Below, in pieces: positions 41,806 through 50,925 of a DNA stretch of 64,000 bases. The notes beneath the pieces were generated by a model that saw only the letters and a program-made list of their open reading frames with translations, was not told the DNA's origin and made no database searches. The stretch's first letter is position 1; every line of letters begins with the position of its first letter. A program made the position numbers and the translations under genes. The stretch is from NCBI GenBank assembly GCA_900320905.1, contig ONTZ01000012.1, forward strand, positions 1 to 64,000, given 5' to 3'. This DNA is from an uncultured Prevotella sp. Lineage in GTDB: Bacteria; Bacteroidota; Bacteroidia; Bacteroidales; Bacteroidaceae.

Positions 41806-41825
41806 CGTTTCAATCTTTAACGCTG

Positions 41826-41833
41826 CAAAGATA
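41826..41833 (-). promoter_or_regulatory. Esterase -7 box
   Basis: TATCTTTG on the minus strand followed by CAGCG, 21 bp upstream of the ATG at 41805. Back to back with the DUF1846 promoter. Confidence 0.75.
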
Positions 41834-41875
41834 TAAAAAAAAGGCGAAAGTCGATGGGCTTTCGGTATTTTTTTG

Positions 41876-41883
41876 TACCTTTG
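41876..41883 (+). promoter_or_regulatory. DUF1846-gene -7 box
   Basis: TACCTTTG followed by CATCG, 25 bp upstream of the ATG at 41909. Confidence 0.75.
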
Positions 41884-41908
41884 CATCGAAATTAAAATAC
41901 ACCATAAA

Positions 41909-43372
41909 ATGAAGATAGGATTCGACAACGAGAAATACCTCAAGATTCAGAGCGAACATATCAGAGAGCGTATCGCCCAGTTTGACGGCAAGTTGTACAT
42001 GGAACTTGGCGGCAAACTCTTTGACGATCACCACGCCTCCCGGGTGCTGCCCGGTTTCAAGCCTGACTCAAAGCTCCGGATGCTGGGACAACTGCGCGAC
42101 TCTATTGAGATACTGATCGTGATCAGTGCCGAGGATATCGAGAAGAACAAGATACGCGCCGACCTGGGCATTACCTACGACGAGGACGTGCTGCGACTGC
42201 GCGACGAGTTCATGAGCCGTCAGTTCATGGTGGGTTCGGTGGTGATCACCCACTACAACGGCCAGCACGCCGCCGACCAGTTCCGGCACCGTCTGGAGCG
42301 CGAGGGCATCAAGTCGTACATCCACTACCCCATCGACGGCTATCCGCACAACGTGGAACTGATTGCCAGCGACGAGGGCTTCGGCAAGAACGACTTCGTA
42401 GAGACCACCCGTCCGCTGGTCATCGTGACGGCTCCGGGCCCGGGCAGCGGTAAGATGGCCACCTGTCTCTCACAACTCTACAACGAGAACAAGCGGGGCG
42501 TGCGTGCAGGCTACGCGAAGTTCGAGACCTTCCCCGTGTGGAACCTGCCGCTGAAGCACCCCGTGAACATCGCCTACGAGGCTGCCACCGCCGACCTGAA
42601 CGATGTGAACATGATCGACCCGTTCCATCTGGAAGCCTATGGTAAGACAGCAGTAAACTACAACCGCGACGTGGAGATATTCCCCGTGCTGAATGCGCTG
42701 TTTGAGGGCATCTACGGCGAGAATCCCTATAAGAGTCCGACGGACATGGGCGTGAACATGATCGGCTTCTGCATCTCAGACGACGAGGTGTGCTGTAAGG
42801 CCTCGAAAGACGAGATTATCCGCCGATTCTACGATGCCACCAACAAGATGGCAAACGGAGCCGACAACGAGAGCGAGGTGAGCAAAATCCGTCTGCTTTT
42901 CAATCAGGCAAAAATCAGCACAGCCTTCCGACGCGTGACTACTGCCGCCTACGAGAAGAAAATTGAGAGTGGACATACATCGGCAGCCATCGAACTGGAG
43001 GACGGCACGATTATCACTTCCAAGTCGAGTCCGCTGTTAGGATGCAGCGCCGCCCTGCTGTTGAACGCCACGAAATACTTGGCAGGCATTGACCATGAGG
43101 TGAAACTCATCTCACAAAGCCTTATCGAACCCGTGCAGAAGACGAAGACGGAGTATCTTGGTGCCAAGAACCCACGCCTGCATACCGACGAGGTACTGGT
43201 GGCGCTGAGCGTGCTCTCGAACGATGACGAGAACTGCCGCAAGGCACTGGAGCAACTGCCGAAGTTGCGCGATTGCCAGGTACACTCCACGGTGATGTTG
43301 AGCGAGGTGGACAGGAAGATTTTCAAGAAACTGGGCTGCGGCCTGACTTGCGACCCAGTGAAAAAGAAATAA
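41909..43372 (+). CDS. DUF1846-family protein
   Basis: 487 aa from the ATG at 41909 (MKIGFDNEKYLKIQSEHIRERI). Typical DUF1846 stretches: LYMELGGKLFDDHHASRVLPGFKPDSK, HYNGQHAADQFRHRLEREGI, VTAPGPGSGKMATCLSQLYNENKRG (P-loop-like), and FPVWNLPLKHPVNIAYEAATADL. The family has a known structure but no settled function. Monocistronic with a strong terminator. Confidence 0.93.
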   Translation: MKIGFDNEKYLKIQSEHIRERIAQFDGKLYMELGGKLFDDHHASRVLPGFKPDSKLRMLGQLRDSIEILIVISAEDIEKNKIRADLGITYDEDVLRLRDEFMSRQFMVGSVVITHYNGQHAADQFRHRLEREGIKSYIHYPIDGYPHNVELIASDEGFGKNDFVETTRPLVIVTAPGPGSGKMATCLSQLYNENKRGVRAGYAKFETFPVWNLPLKHPVNIAYEAATADLNDVNMIDPFHLEAYGKTAVNYNRDVEIFPVLNALFEGIYGENPYKSPTDMGVNMIGFCISDDEVCCKASKDEIIRRFYDATNKMANGADNESEVSKIRLLFNQAKISTAFRRVTTAAYEKKIESGHTSAAIELEDGTIITSKSSPLLGCSAALLLNATKYLAGIDHEVKLISQSLIEPVQKTKTEYLGAKNPRLHTDEVLVALSVLSNDDENCRKALEQLPKLRDCQVHSTVMLSEVDRKIFKKLGCGLTCDPVKKK

Positions 43373-43397
43373 AGTCTTGGCATTCTACACAAATGAA

Positions 43398-43421
43398 GGC
43401 TGCCGTTTGGCAGCCTTTTTT
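43398..43421 (+). terminator. Terminator of the DUF1846 gene
   Basis: GGCTGCC, loop GTTT, GGCAGCC, then six T. Confidence 0.9.
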
Positions 43422-43422
43422 G

Positions 43423-43496
43423 TGTCGACACTTGGATTCGGACCAAGGACCCCCACCATGTCAAGGTGATACTCTAACCAACTGAGCTATGCCGAC
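43423..43496 (-). tRNA. tRNA-Val (GAC anticodon)
   Basis: 74 nt on the minus strand. Acceptor GTCGGCA pairs with TGTCGAC (one G-T); D-arm GCTC-AGTTGGTTA-GAGT; anticodon arm with loop TTGACAT, so anticodon GAC; T-arm CTTGG-TTCGAAT-CCAAG; discriminator A. CCA is not encoded. A -7 box lies 19 bp upstream. Confidence 0.95.
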
Positions 43497-43514
43497 TTTT
43501 TTCGTTTGCGGATG

Positions 43515-43522
43515 CAAAGGTA
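43515..43522 (-). promoter_or_regulatory. tRNA-Val -7 box
   Basis: TACCTTTG on the minus strand followed by CATCC, 19 bp before the tRNA 5' end. Confidence 0.7.
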
Positions 43523-43588
43523 CGACTTATAATTCAGAATCAAGAATGAAGAATTAAGAATTAGCATCCACTTAGCGTTTTTTAACGA

Positions 43589-44473
43589 TTACCTGGTATC
43601 CACACCCCAGGTCATCTTCTCCCGGAGGGTGTTGAAATAGCGATGGTCGGAGCGCTTCACCACCTTAATATCGTATGGGGCGCGGCGGAGGGTGATCTTC
43701 GTACCTTCCTTGCATTTCTCAGAGCGACCGTCGATGGCGACAAGGAAATGGTGGCTACGACTCTCCACGTCGAGTTCGATGACGGATGAGTCGGGTAGCA
43801 CGATGGGACGCACATTCAACGAGTGAGGTGCTACTGCCGTCATCGAAAAGACCTTCGTGCCAGGCACGATGATAGGACCTCCGTTGGAGAGGGAATAGGC
43901 GGTAGAACCCGTAGGCGTTGAGATGACCAGACCATCGGCCTGATAAGTGTTCAAGTACTGGCTGTTGACATTGGCACGGATGGAGATCATCGAGGCAGAA
44001 TCGCGCTTCAGAATAGCCACATCGTTGAGGGCAAAGTTACACTCACCCAACGGTTTGCCATCTGCCTCCACCTGAATGAGTGCACGTGACTCGATGGCGA
44101 AGTCGTCATTATGGAGAGCCTCTAAGCAACGCTCGATGTCATCAGGACTTATATCTGCAAGGAAACCGAGCCTTCCCATATTCACACCGAGGATAGGAAT
44201 GTTCTTCTTACCCACCCGACTGGCAGATTTCAGGAAAGTACCGTCGCCACCCATCGAAATGACGAAGTCTGCCTGGAAGTCGTCATCCTTGATAATCTTC
44301 GTGGCGTTGACATCCAAATGCTGGTCATCTCTCAGGAAGTCATAGTACTCCTTGTCGACATAGAGGTCTGCACCATAGTTGGCAATGCAGGTGAGCACCT
44401 TCTGGATGCTGGCCGACTTCTTGGCCTGATAGATATTGCCGAAAAGGGCGAATCTGAGTCTCTGATGTTCCAT
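43589..44473 (-). CDS. nadK: NAD kinase
   Basis: 294 aa from the ATG at 44473; the longer frame to 44575 crosses the promoter. Catalytic GGDGTFLKSA, then NMGRLGFLADI, LNDVAI, and PTGSTAYSLSNGGPI, the nucleotide-binding motif of ATP-NAD kinases. Makes NADP from NAD and ATP in the cytoplasm. Own promoter (-7 at 44492). Confidence 0.96.
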   Translation of the reverse strand: MEHQRLRFALFGNIYQAKKSASIQKVLTCIANYGADLYVDKEYYDFLRDDQHLDVNATKIIKDDDFQADFVISMGGDGTFLKSASRVGKKNIPILGVNMGRLGFLADISPDDIERCLEALHNDDFAIESRALIQVEADGKPLGECNFALNDVAILKRDSASMISIRANVNSQYLNTYQADGLVISTPTGSTAYSLSNGGPIIVPGTKVFSMTAVAPHSLNVRPIVLPDSSVIELDVESRSHHFLVAIDGRSEKCKEGTKITLRRAPYDIKVVKRSDHRYFNTLREKMTWGVDTR

Positions 44474-44491
44474 AATCTCCGCTTTTGGCTG

Positions 44492-44499
44492 CAAAGTTA
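44492..44499 (-). promoter_or_regulatory. nadK -7 box
   Basis: TAACTTTG on the minus strand followed by CAGCC, 19 bp upstream of the ATG. Confidence 0.7.
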
Positions 44500-44616
44500 C
44501 GAAAATTTCGATTAAACGAGAACAAAAGTAATGTATTTCATTTGTTAAGTGTGAGAAATTACGATTTCTTTGCAAACTTTTTCACTGTTCGCTGCTCATT
44601 TTCCACATCTTTTTTG

Positions 44617-44624
44617 TATCTTTG
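44617..44624 (+). promoter_or_regulatory. -7 box of the DJ-1/ispD/recG operon
   Basis: TATCTTTG followed by CGG, 30 bp upstream of the ATG at 44654. Confidence 0.75.
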
Positions 44625-44653
44625 CGGTCAGAAACCCTACAAAGTAAAAAATT

Positions 44654-45223
44654 ATGGCAAAAGTTTATGTATTCTTAGCAGACGGCTTCGAGGATGTCGA
44701 GGCACTGATTCCCATTGATGTGCTGCGTCGTGGCGGTGTAGAGGTTGTAACGGTGAGCACCACGGAGTTTCCACTTGTGGAGTCGGCTCACGGTGTGAAT
44801 ATCGAGGCGGATATCCAATTTGACCAGAGCGACTATGAGGATGCCGACCTGATTATGCTGCCTGGCGGCATGCCTGGTGCAACCAACCTGTTTGAACACG
44901 AAGGAGTATGCAAAGTAGTAATGGACCAGTTTGCTTCAGGCAAGAAGGTGGCTGCCATCTGTGCCGCTCCTGCTGTGGTACTGGCACAACTGGGTATCCT
45001 CGAGGGTAAGAAGGCCACCTGCTATCCGGGCTTCGAGAAGGCACTGGCAGAGGCTGGTGCCACCTATACGGGCAACCTCTTTACCGTGGATGGCAACGTG
45101 ACCACGGGTGAGGGTCCGGCTGCTGCCTTCCCATACGCTTACGAACTGCTCGCACAACTGGTCGATAAGAAGACCTCCGACCAGATTGCCGAAGGCATGC
45201 GGTTTAAGCATCTGATGGCCTAA
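44654..45223 (+). CDS. DJ-1/PfpI-family protein
   Basis: 189 aa. Starts [16 protein letters not shown] with the conserved acidic Glu (E15 region), [12 protein letters not shown], and [16 protein letters not shown] with the nucleophilic Cys. DJ-1/YajL-like proteins are linked to oxidative or glycation stress. Its stop shares a base with the ispD start (TAATG), so ispD is coupled to it. Confidence 0.93.
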   Translation: MAKVYVFLADGFEDVEALIPIDVLRRGGVEVVTVSTTEFPLVESAHGVNIEADIQFDQSDYEDADLIMLPGGMPGATNLFEHEGVCKVVMDQFASGKKVAAICAAPAVVLAQLGILEGKKATCYPGFEKALAEAGATYTGNLFTVDGNVTTGEGPAAAFPYAYELLAQLVDKKTSDQIAEGMRFKHLMA

Positions 45224-45906
45224 TGGATTATGTCATTATTGTGGCAGGTGGAAAGGGCCTGCGCATGGGGAGTGATATCCCCAAGCAGTTTCTGCCGATA
45301 GGTGGAAGACCTGTATTGATGCGCACTTTGGAGCGTTTCAGGGCATACTCTAAGGCGCTGCAGATTATCCTTGTGTTACCTGAAGCTCAGCAGGGCTACT
45401 GGCAGGAACTTTGCAAAGAGTATCATTTTGAGGTGGCGTATCAGTTGGCCAATGGCGGACAGACACGTTTCCACTCCGTACAGAACGGACTCGCCCTCGT
45501 GCCTGACGATGCACAGGGGGTGGTAGGCGTTCACGACGGCGTGCGCCCCTTCCCCAGCATCGAGGTGATCCGCAACTGCTACGAGACGGCTCGCGAGAAG
45601 AAGGCCGTCATCCCCGTCATCCCCGTCGTCGAGACCGTGCGCCATCTGGAAGGCGAAAGCTCTGTGACGGTGCCGCGCGGCGATTACCGTCTGGTGCAGA
45701 CGCCACAGACTTTCGACATCCAACTATTAAAGGCCGCCAACCGTCAGCCCTACAACGACGGTTTCACCGACGATGCCTCTGTTGTAGAGTCATACGGCCA
45801 CACCATCACCCTCGTCGAAGGCAATCGCGAGAACATCAAGATCACCACACCCTACGACATCGTTGTCGCAGAAGCCATCATCCAACACCCATCCCCCAAC
45901 ACCTGA
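45223..45906 (+). CDS. ispD: 2-C-methyl-D-erythritol 4-phosphate cytidylyltransferase
   Basis: 227 aa. [33 protein letters not shown] (CTP-binding GGxGxRM...PKQ), [27 protein letters not shown] and [13 protein letters not shown]...FTDDASVVE are the IspD motifs. Third step of the MEP isoprenoid pathway, making CDP-ME. Coupled to the DJ-1 gene; recG follows 5 bp later. Confidence 0.96.
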   Translation: MDYVIIVAGGKGLRMGSDIPKQFLPIGGRPVLMRTLERFRAYSKALQIILVLPEAQQGYWQELCKEYHFEVAYQLANGGQTRFHSVQNGLALVPDDAQGVVGVHDGVRPFPSIEVIRNCYETAREKKAVIPVIPVVETVRHLEGESSVTVPRGDYRLVQTPQTFDIQLLKAANRQPYNDGFTDDASVVESYGHTITLVEGNRENIKITTPYDIVVAEAIIQHPSPNT

Positions 45907-45911
45907 CACCC

Positions 45912-48005
45912 TTGAATATCTTAGACCAAGATATCAAATACTTGCCAGGCGTGGGGCCTAACCGCAAGAAGATGCTGAGCAACGAACTCGGCATTGAGAC
46001 CTATGGTGATCTGTTGGAGTACTATCCTTATAAGTATGTGGACCGTTCGAAGGTTTATACTATTCACGAACTGACGGGTGATATGCCCTTCGTACAAGTC
46101 GTCGGAAAGATACTCAGTTTCGAGACCTTCCCCATGGGACCGCGAAAGGAGCGGGTTGTGGCTCACTTTACGGACGGTACTGCCATCGCAGATCTCACTT
46201 GGTTTAATGGCGGCAAATACGCCAAGCAGAACTACAAAATCGGTACGGAGTATCTGGTCTTTGGCAAACCCACTGTATTCAATAACCGCATTAACTTCAC
46301 CCACCCAGATCTCGATGACGCTGCGAAGGTAGATCTCTCGTCGATGGGATTACAGCCCTATTACAACACGACGGAGAAGATGAAGAAGAGCGGACTGAAC
46401 TCACGAGCCATCGAACGACTGACAAAAGTACTCATTGAGAAGTTACCGCCCCTGCCAGAGACACTCCCGGACTTCATCATCGCCGAGCGACACCTGATGG
46501 GGCGCGACGAGGCCTTCCGCATCGTACACTATCCTCAAAACGCCAAAGACCTGGAACGGGCGCGTGTCAGACTGAAATTCGAAGAACTCTTCTATATTCA
46601 ACTTAATATATTAAGGTACGCGAGCGACCAGCGGCGGAAATACAGGGGCTACGTATTCTCCGTGGTCGGTCATGTATTCAACACCTTTTACAGCAACTAC
46701 CTGCCTTTCCCGTTGACAGAAGCCCAGAAACGCGTCATCAGAGAAATCAGAAAAGACATGGGCTCCGGCAGACAGATGAACCGTCTTTTGCAGGGTGATG
46801 TCGGCTCTGGCAAAACACTCGTGGCACTGATGTCGATGCTCATTGCCATCGACAATGGCTATCAAGCCTGTATCATGGCTCCTACAGAGATCCTGGCAGA
46901 ACAGCATCTGCAGACCATCATGGAATTCCTTAAAGGGATGGACTTGCGGGTAGCACTGTTGACTGGCATCGTGAAAGGAAAACGTAGGCAAGAAGTGCTC
47001 GACGGACTGATGGACGGTACTATTCACATATTAGTGGGCACCCATGCCGTCATTGAAGATCCTGTGCAGTTTGCCAGACTGGGGTTTGTAGTTGTCGACG
47101 AGCAGCACCGTTTCGGGGTGGCCCAGCGCGCCAAACTATGGAGCAAGAGTGCGAATCCGCCACACGTCTTGGTGATGACGGCAACGCCCATCCCCCGTAC
47201 GTTGGCGATGACACTCTATGGCGACCTTGACGTCAGCATCATCGACGAGTTGCCACCTGGTCGTAAACCCGTGAGAACCACTCACGTCTTCGATGCCCGT
47301 ATGACATCGCTCTACGACGGTATCCGTCAGCAAATCAACGAAGGACGACAGGCGTATATCGTCTTTCCCCTGATTGAGGAGAGTGAGAAGAGTGACTTGA
47401 AAAACCTCGAAGATGGCTTTGAGGTATTGAAACAGGTGTTTCCTGAGTTCAGGCTCAGTAAGGTGCACGGACGGATGAAGCCTAAGGACAAAGAAGAGGA
47501 GATGCAGCGCTTTGTGAATGGAGAGACGCAGATTCTTGTTGCCACCACGGTGATTGAGGTGGGCGTCAATGTTCCCAATGCCTCCGTGATGGTCATACTC
47601 GAAGCCCAGCGCTTCGGACTCTCCCAGTTGCACCAACTCCGAGGACGCGTTGGACGGGGCGCAGACCAGAGTTTCTGTATCCTCGTGACACCCTATAAAC
47701 TCAGCGAGGACACCCGTAAGCGTATTGACATCATGTGCGACACTAATGACGGTTTCCGTATCGCCGAAGCCGACCTGAAACTGCGTGGACCAGGCGATTT
47801 AGAGGGAACCCAACAGAGTGGTATGGCTTTCGATTTGAAGATAGCAGACATTGCCCGTGACGGACAGTTGGTGCAAATGGCCCGCGACACTGCCCAACCT
47901 ATCATCGAGGAGGATCCTGAATGCAATTCGGATAAGTATGCAATCTTGTGGAGAAGGCTCCGCGAACTGCGTAAGACAAACATCAATTGGGGGGTGATTT
48001 CATAA
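45912..48005 (+). CDS. recG: ATP-dependent DNA helicase RecG (TTG start)
   Basis: 697 aa. The TTG at 45912 gives the usual N-terminus (DIKYLPGVGPNRKKMLSNELGIETYGDLLEYYPYKYVDRS); no suitable ATG lies upstream, and the gap to ispD is only 5 bp. Wedge/OB domain about 60-180; Walker A LLQGDVGSGKTLVAL; DEQHRFG box; VMTATPIPRTLAMTLYGDLD; motif VI QLRGRVGRG. It remodels stalled forks and D-loops. The rare TTG start may keep its level low. Confidence 0.95.
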   Translation: MNILDQDIKYLPGVGPNRKKMLSNELGIETYGDLLEYYPYKYVDRSKVYTIHELTGDMPFVQVVGKILSFETFPMGPRKERVVAHFTDGTAIADLTWFNGGKYAKQNYKIGTEYLVFGKPTVFNNRINFTHPDLDDAAKVDLSSMGLQPYYNTTEKMKKSGLNSRAIERLTKVLIEKLPPLPETLPDFIIAERHLMGRDEAFRIVHYPQNAKDLERARVRLKFEELFYIQLNILRYASDQRRKYRGYVFSVVGHVFNTFYSNYLPFPLTEAQKRVIREIRKDMGSGRQMNRLLQGDVGSGKTLVALMSMLIAIDNGYQACIMAPTEILAEQHLQTIMEFLKGMDLRVALLTGIVKGKRRQEVLDGLMDGTIHILVGTHAVIEDPVQFARLGFVVVDEQHRFGVAQRAKLWSKSANPPHVLVMTATPIPRTLAMTLYGDLDVSIIDELPPGRKPVRTTHVFDARMTSLYDGIRQQINEGRQAYIVFPLIEESEKSDLKNLEDGFEVLKQVFPEFRLSKVHGRMKPKDKEEEMQRFVNGETQILVATTVIEVGVNVPNASVMVILEAQRFGLSQLHQLRGRVGRGADQSFCILVTPYKLSEDTRKRIDIMCDTNDGFRIAEADLKLRGPGDLEGTQQSGMAFDLKIADIARDGQLVQMARDTAQPIIEEDPECNSDKYAILWRRLRELRKTNINWGVIS

Positions 48006-48101
48006 CATATTGGAGATGCTCACTTTACAATCGAGTGTTAAAACAACCCTAAACTTTGTTAACGTACACATCTTTTTGGTTCGTTTTTGAAAACTTTTTA
48101 T

Positions 48102-48109
48102 TACCTTTG
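48102..48109 (+). promoter_or_regulatory. -7 box of the M23 peptidase gene
   Basis: TACCTTTG followed by CGCAG, about 18 bp upstream of the ATG at 48127 (42 bp from the ATG at 48151). Confidence 0.7.
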
Positions 48110-48126
48110 CGCAGTATTTTCGCATA

Positions 48127-49119
48127 ATGCGGACAAACTCTAACAAAAGAATGATGTTTAAGACCATAAAGATTACACTTATAACAGCCGTGATGTCGCT
48201 ATCAGCCACCTCTTTGCAGGCGCAGGATCTGTTGGCACGTCAGGCTCCCGTAGACAAGAAAATGAAGCAGGTTGACTCAGTCGCGCTCAACCAGTTGATA
48301 TATCAGGAAATGCTTGACAATCCCGCATCCGACCTGTATGACGAGTTCGACAACATTTCAACCCACTATCGTGCCAATACCCCGCTGCCTGATGAGGCTA
48401 CCATCGACCTGCGCGGTTTCTGTATGCCGACACCCAGTCGCGTGATCACCTCAAACTTCGGGGCTCGCTGGGGACGTCAGCACAAGGGACTGGACATCAA
48501 GGTCTATATCGGCGACACCATCCGTGCTGCATTCAGCGGAAAGGTACGTGTCGTGAAGAACGAAGGTGCTCGTAAGGGTTATGGTAAGTATATTGTAATC
48601 CGCCACTATAACGGATTAGAGACCTACTACGGACATCTGTCGAAATGGCTCGTAGAAGAGAATCAGGAAGTGCGAGCCGGCGACCCCATCGCACTTGGCG
48701 GCAACACAGGACGCAGTACAGGTTCGCACCTGCATTTCGAGACACGTCTTTGCGGTATGGCTCTCAACCCTGCCCTGATGTTTGACTTCCGTAATCAGGA
48801 CGTCACTGGTGATTTCTGGACCTTCAAGCGCAGCAAGTATGCAGCCGAGTCGGCACAGGCTACCCGCCTGCGTGGCGCCAATGCCAGCACAAGTGCCGCA
48901 GGACGCTTGGAGACTGCCGACGACGATGACACAGAAATGGCCATCGCAGCACCTGAGGTTTCTTTCGCACCAGAAGTACACTTCCACAAGGTCAAGAAGG
49001 GTGAGACCCTACAAGCCATTGCCAAGAAGCGCGGTATGACCATCGACGCTCTTTGTAAACTGAACCACATCGGCAAGAATATTCGCCTGATGCCGGGTCA
49101 GATTCTGAAATACAACTAA
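48127..49119 (+). CDS. M23-family metallopeptidase with C-terminal LysM domain
   Basis: 330 aa (322 if it starts at 48151, MFKTIKITLITAVMSLSATSLQAQ, which gives the shorter signal peptide). Peptidase part: SNFGARWGRQHKGLDIKV (His and Asp zinc ligands), GKYIVIRHYNGLETYYGHLSKW, and GSTGSHLHFET (catalytic HxH). C-terminal LysM: HKVKKGETLQAIAKKRGMTIDALCKLNHIGKNIRLMPGQILKY. A periplasmic or surface peptidoglycan endopeptidase or regulator. Confidence 0.94.
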   Translation: MRTNSNKRMMFKTIKITLITAVMSLSATSLQAQDLLARQAPVDKKMKQVDSVALNQLIYQEMLDNPASDLYDEFDNISTHYRANTPLPDEATIDLRGFCMPTPSRVITSNFGARWGRQHKGLDIKVYIGDTIRAAFSGKVRVVKNEGARKGYGKYIVIRHYNGLETYYGHLSKWLVEENQEVRAGDPIALGGNTGRSTGSHLHFETRLCGMALNPALMFDFRNQDVTGDFWTFKRSKYAAESAQATRLRGANASTSAAGRLETADDDDTEMAIAAPEVSFAPEVHFHKVKKGETLQAIAKKRGMTIDALCKLNHIGKNIRLMPGQILKYN

Positions 49120-49211
49120 GATTTGAAGGTCATTAATTGACCTATCTTAACTACATCGCGGATTTATCTAATTTTCTGGAGAGAAATGTGATATAATCCG
49201 CGACTTTTAAT

Positions 49212-49219
49212 TATCTTTG
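49212..49219 (+). promoter_or_regulatory. -7 box of the cyclohydrolase/mre operon
   Basis: TATCTTTG followed by CACCC, 40 bp upstream of the ATG at 49259. Confidence 0.75.
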
Positions 49220-49258
49220 CACCCTAAATGCATTTATTATAACGTTATAAGAAAAAAT

Positions 49259-49852
49259 ATGGCTGACAGTAAGAAGATTAAGACCGCTTTGGTATCGGTC
49301 TTTCACAAGGACGGACTGGACGAATTGCTCAAAAAACTGAATGAGGAAGGCGTCAAGTTCTTGTCGACAGGTGGAACACAGAAATTTATTGAGTCACTCG
49401 GCTATGAGTGCCAGAAGGTGGAGGAAGTGACAACCTATCCTTCCATTTTAGGTGGACGTGTGAAGACACTCCATCCGAAGGTGTTCGGAGGAATCCTGGG
49501 GCGCCGTGACAATGAAGGCGACAAGGAACAGATGAAGCGTTACGAGATCCCCGAGATCGACCTCGTCATCGTAGACCTGTATCCGTTTGAGCAGACCGTT
49601 GCCAGCGGGGCATCAGAAGAGAACATCATCGAGAAGATTGACATTGGCGGTATCTCGCTCATTCGCGCAGGTGCCAAGAACTTCAACGATGTGGTAATCG
49701 TACCCAGTAAGGCAGAATACAGCGTGCTGCTTGACATTCTGAACAAGCAGGGTGCCGAGACTACCAAAGAGCAGCGCCGTATGTTCGCCACCCGTGCCTT
49801 TGGCGTCAGCAGCCATTACGACACCGCCATCCACGGTTGGTTCGAAAAATGA
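49259..49852 (+). CDS. purH: Stand-alone IMP cyclohydrolase (PurH N-terminal domain)
   Basis: 197 aa from the ATG at 49259. ALVSVFHKDGLDELLKKLNEEGVKFLSTGGTQKFIESLGY, EVTTYPSILGGRVKTLHPKVFGGILGRRDN, LVIVDLYPFEQT and IEKIDIGGISLIRAGAKNF are the cyclohydrolase half of PurH; it stops at TAIHGWF where bifunctional PurH continues into the transformylase. It closes the purine ring, FAICAR to IMP. The partner domain is at 25579. It keeps the position before mreB that bifunctional purH has in related Bacteroidales (from memory). Confidence 0.93.
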   Translation: MADSKKIKTALVSVFHKDGLDELLKKLNEEGVKFLSTGGTQKFIESLGYECQKVEEVTTYPSILGGRVKTLHPKVFGGILGRRDNEGDKEQMKRYEIPEIDLVIVDLYPFEQTVASGASEENIIEKIDIGGISLIRAGAKNFNDVVIVPSKAEYSVLLDILNKQGAETTKEQRRMFATRAFGVSSHYDTAIHGWFEK

Positions 49853-49888
49853 ATTGTCAAATTGTAAATTGTCAAATTGCAAATAAGA
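49850..49888. repeat. AATTGTCAAATTGTAA simple repeat
   Basis: GAATTGTCAAATTGTAAATTGTCAAATTGC fills the gap between the cyclohydrolase and mreB; the unit is about 8-9 bp. The cyclohydrolase stop (TGA) is inside it. Confidence 0.75.
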
Positions 49889-50911
49889 ATGGGATTTTTT
49901 AGTTTCGTCCAGGAGATAGCAATGGACCTGGGCACAGCGAACACCATCATCATCAGCGACGACAAAATCGTAGTAGACGAACCGTCAGTCGTGGCTCTTG
50001 ACCGTCATACCGACAAGATGATTGCCGTAGGTGCGAAGGCGAAGATGATGTATGAAAAGACGCACGACAACATCCGTACCATCCGTCCGCTTCGTGACGG
50101 CGTGATTGCCGACTTCTCCGCTTGCGAGCAGATGATGCGCGGTCTGATCAAAATGGTACACACAGGCTCACGCTTGTTCTCACCATCACTCCGTATGGTA
50201 ATCGGCGTACCTTCCGGTTCTACCGAGGTGGAACTCCGTGCCGTACGCGACTCTGCGGAGCACGCAGACGGACGTGATGTCTACCTGATCTTCGAGCCGA
50301 TGGCTGCTGCCATTGGTATCGGTATTGACGTTGAGGCTCCAGAGGGAAACATGATTGTAGATATCGGCGGTGGTTCTACTGAGATAGCAGTGATCTCACT
50401 GGGCGGTATCGTCAGCAACAACTCCATCCGTACAGCAGGCGATGACCTGACAGCAGACATTCAAGAGTATATGAGTCGTCAGCATAATGTGAAGGTCAGT
50501 GAGCGTATGGCTGAGCGTATCAAGATCAACGTAGGCTCTGCCCTCACCGATCTGGGTGACGAGGCTCCTGAGGACTTCATCGTGCATGGTCCAAACCGTA
50601 TCACAGCCCTCCCAATGGAGGTTCCCGTATGCTATCAGGAGATAGCACACTGTCTGGACAAGACGGTGGCTAAAATTGAGAATGCCGTGCTCTCAGCCCT
50701 TGAAAACACACCGCCAGAACTGTATGCCGACATTGTGAAGAACGGTATCTACCTCTCAGGAGGTGGTGCTCTGCTTCGTGGTCTAGACCGTCGTCTGGAA
50801 GAGAAGATCAACATCCCGTTCCATGTGCCTGAGGATCCCCTCCACAGTGTGGCCAAGGGTGCAGGTATCGCCTTGAAGAATGTAAACCGTTTCACTTTCC
50901 TGATGAGATAA
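49889..50911 (+). CDS. mreB: Rod-shape-determining protein MreB
   Basis: 340 aa from the ATG at 49889 (MGFFSFVQEIAMDLGTANTIII). Actin-fold motifs: DLGTANT (phosphate 1), VIADFSACEQMMRGLI, IFEPMAAAIGIGIDV, MIVDIGGGSTEIAVISLGGIV (phosphate 2), and YLSGGGALLRGLD (adenosine). Forms membrane filaments that direct lateral wall synthesis. First of mreB-mreC-mreD-mrdA-rodA. Confidence 0.98.
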   Translation: MGFFSFVQEIAMDLGTANTIIISDDKIVVDEPSVVALDRHTDKMIAVGAKAKMMYEKTHDNIRTIRPLRDGVIADFSACEQMMRGLIKMVHTGSRLFSPSLRMVIGVPSGSTEVELRAVRDSAEHADGRDVYLIFEPMAAAIGIGIDVEAPEGNMIVDIGGGSTEIAVISLGGIVSNNSIRTAGDDLTADIQEYMSRQHNVKVSERMAERIKINVGSALTDLGDEAPEDFIVHGPNRITALPMEVPVCYQEIAHCLDKTVAKIENAVLSALENTPPELYADIVKNGIYLSGGGALLRGLDRRLEEKINIPFHVPEDPLHSVAKGAGIALKNVNRFTFLMR

Positions 50912-50925
50912 TCAAGCAAGGTTAG

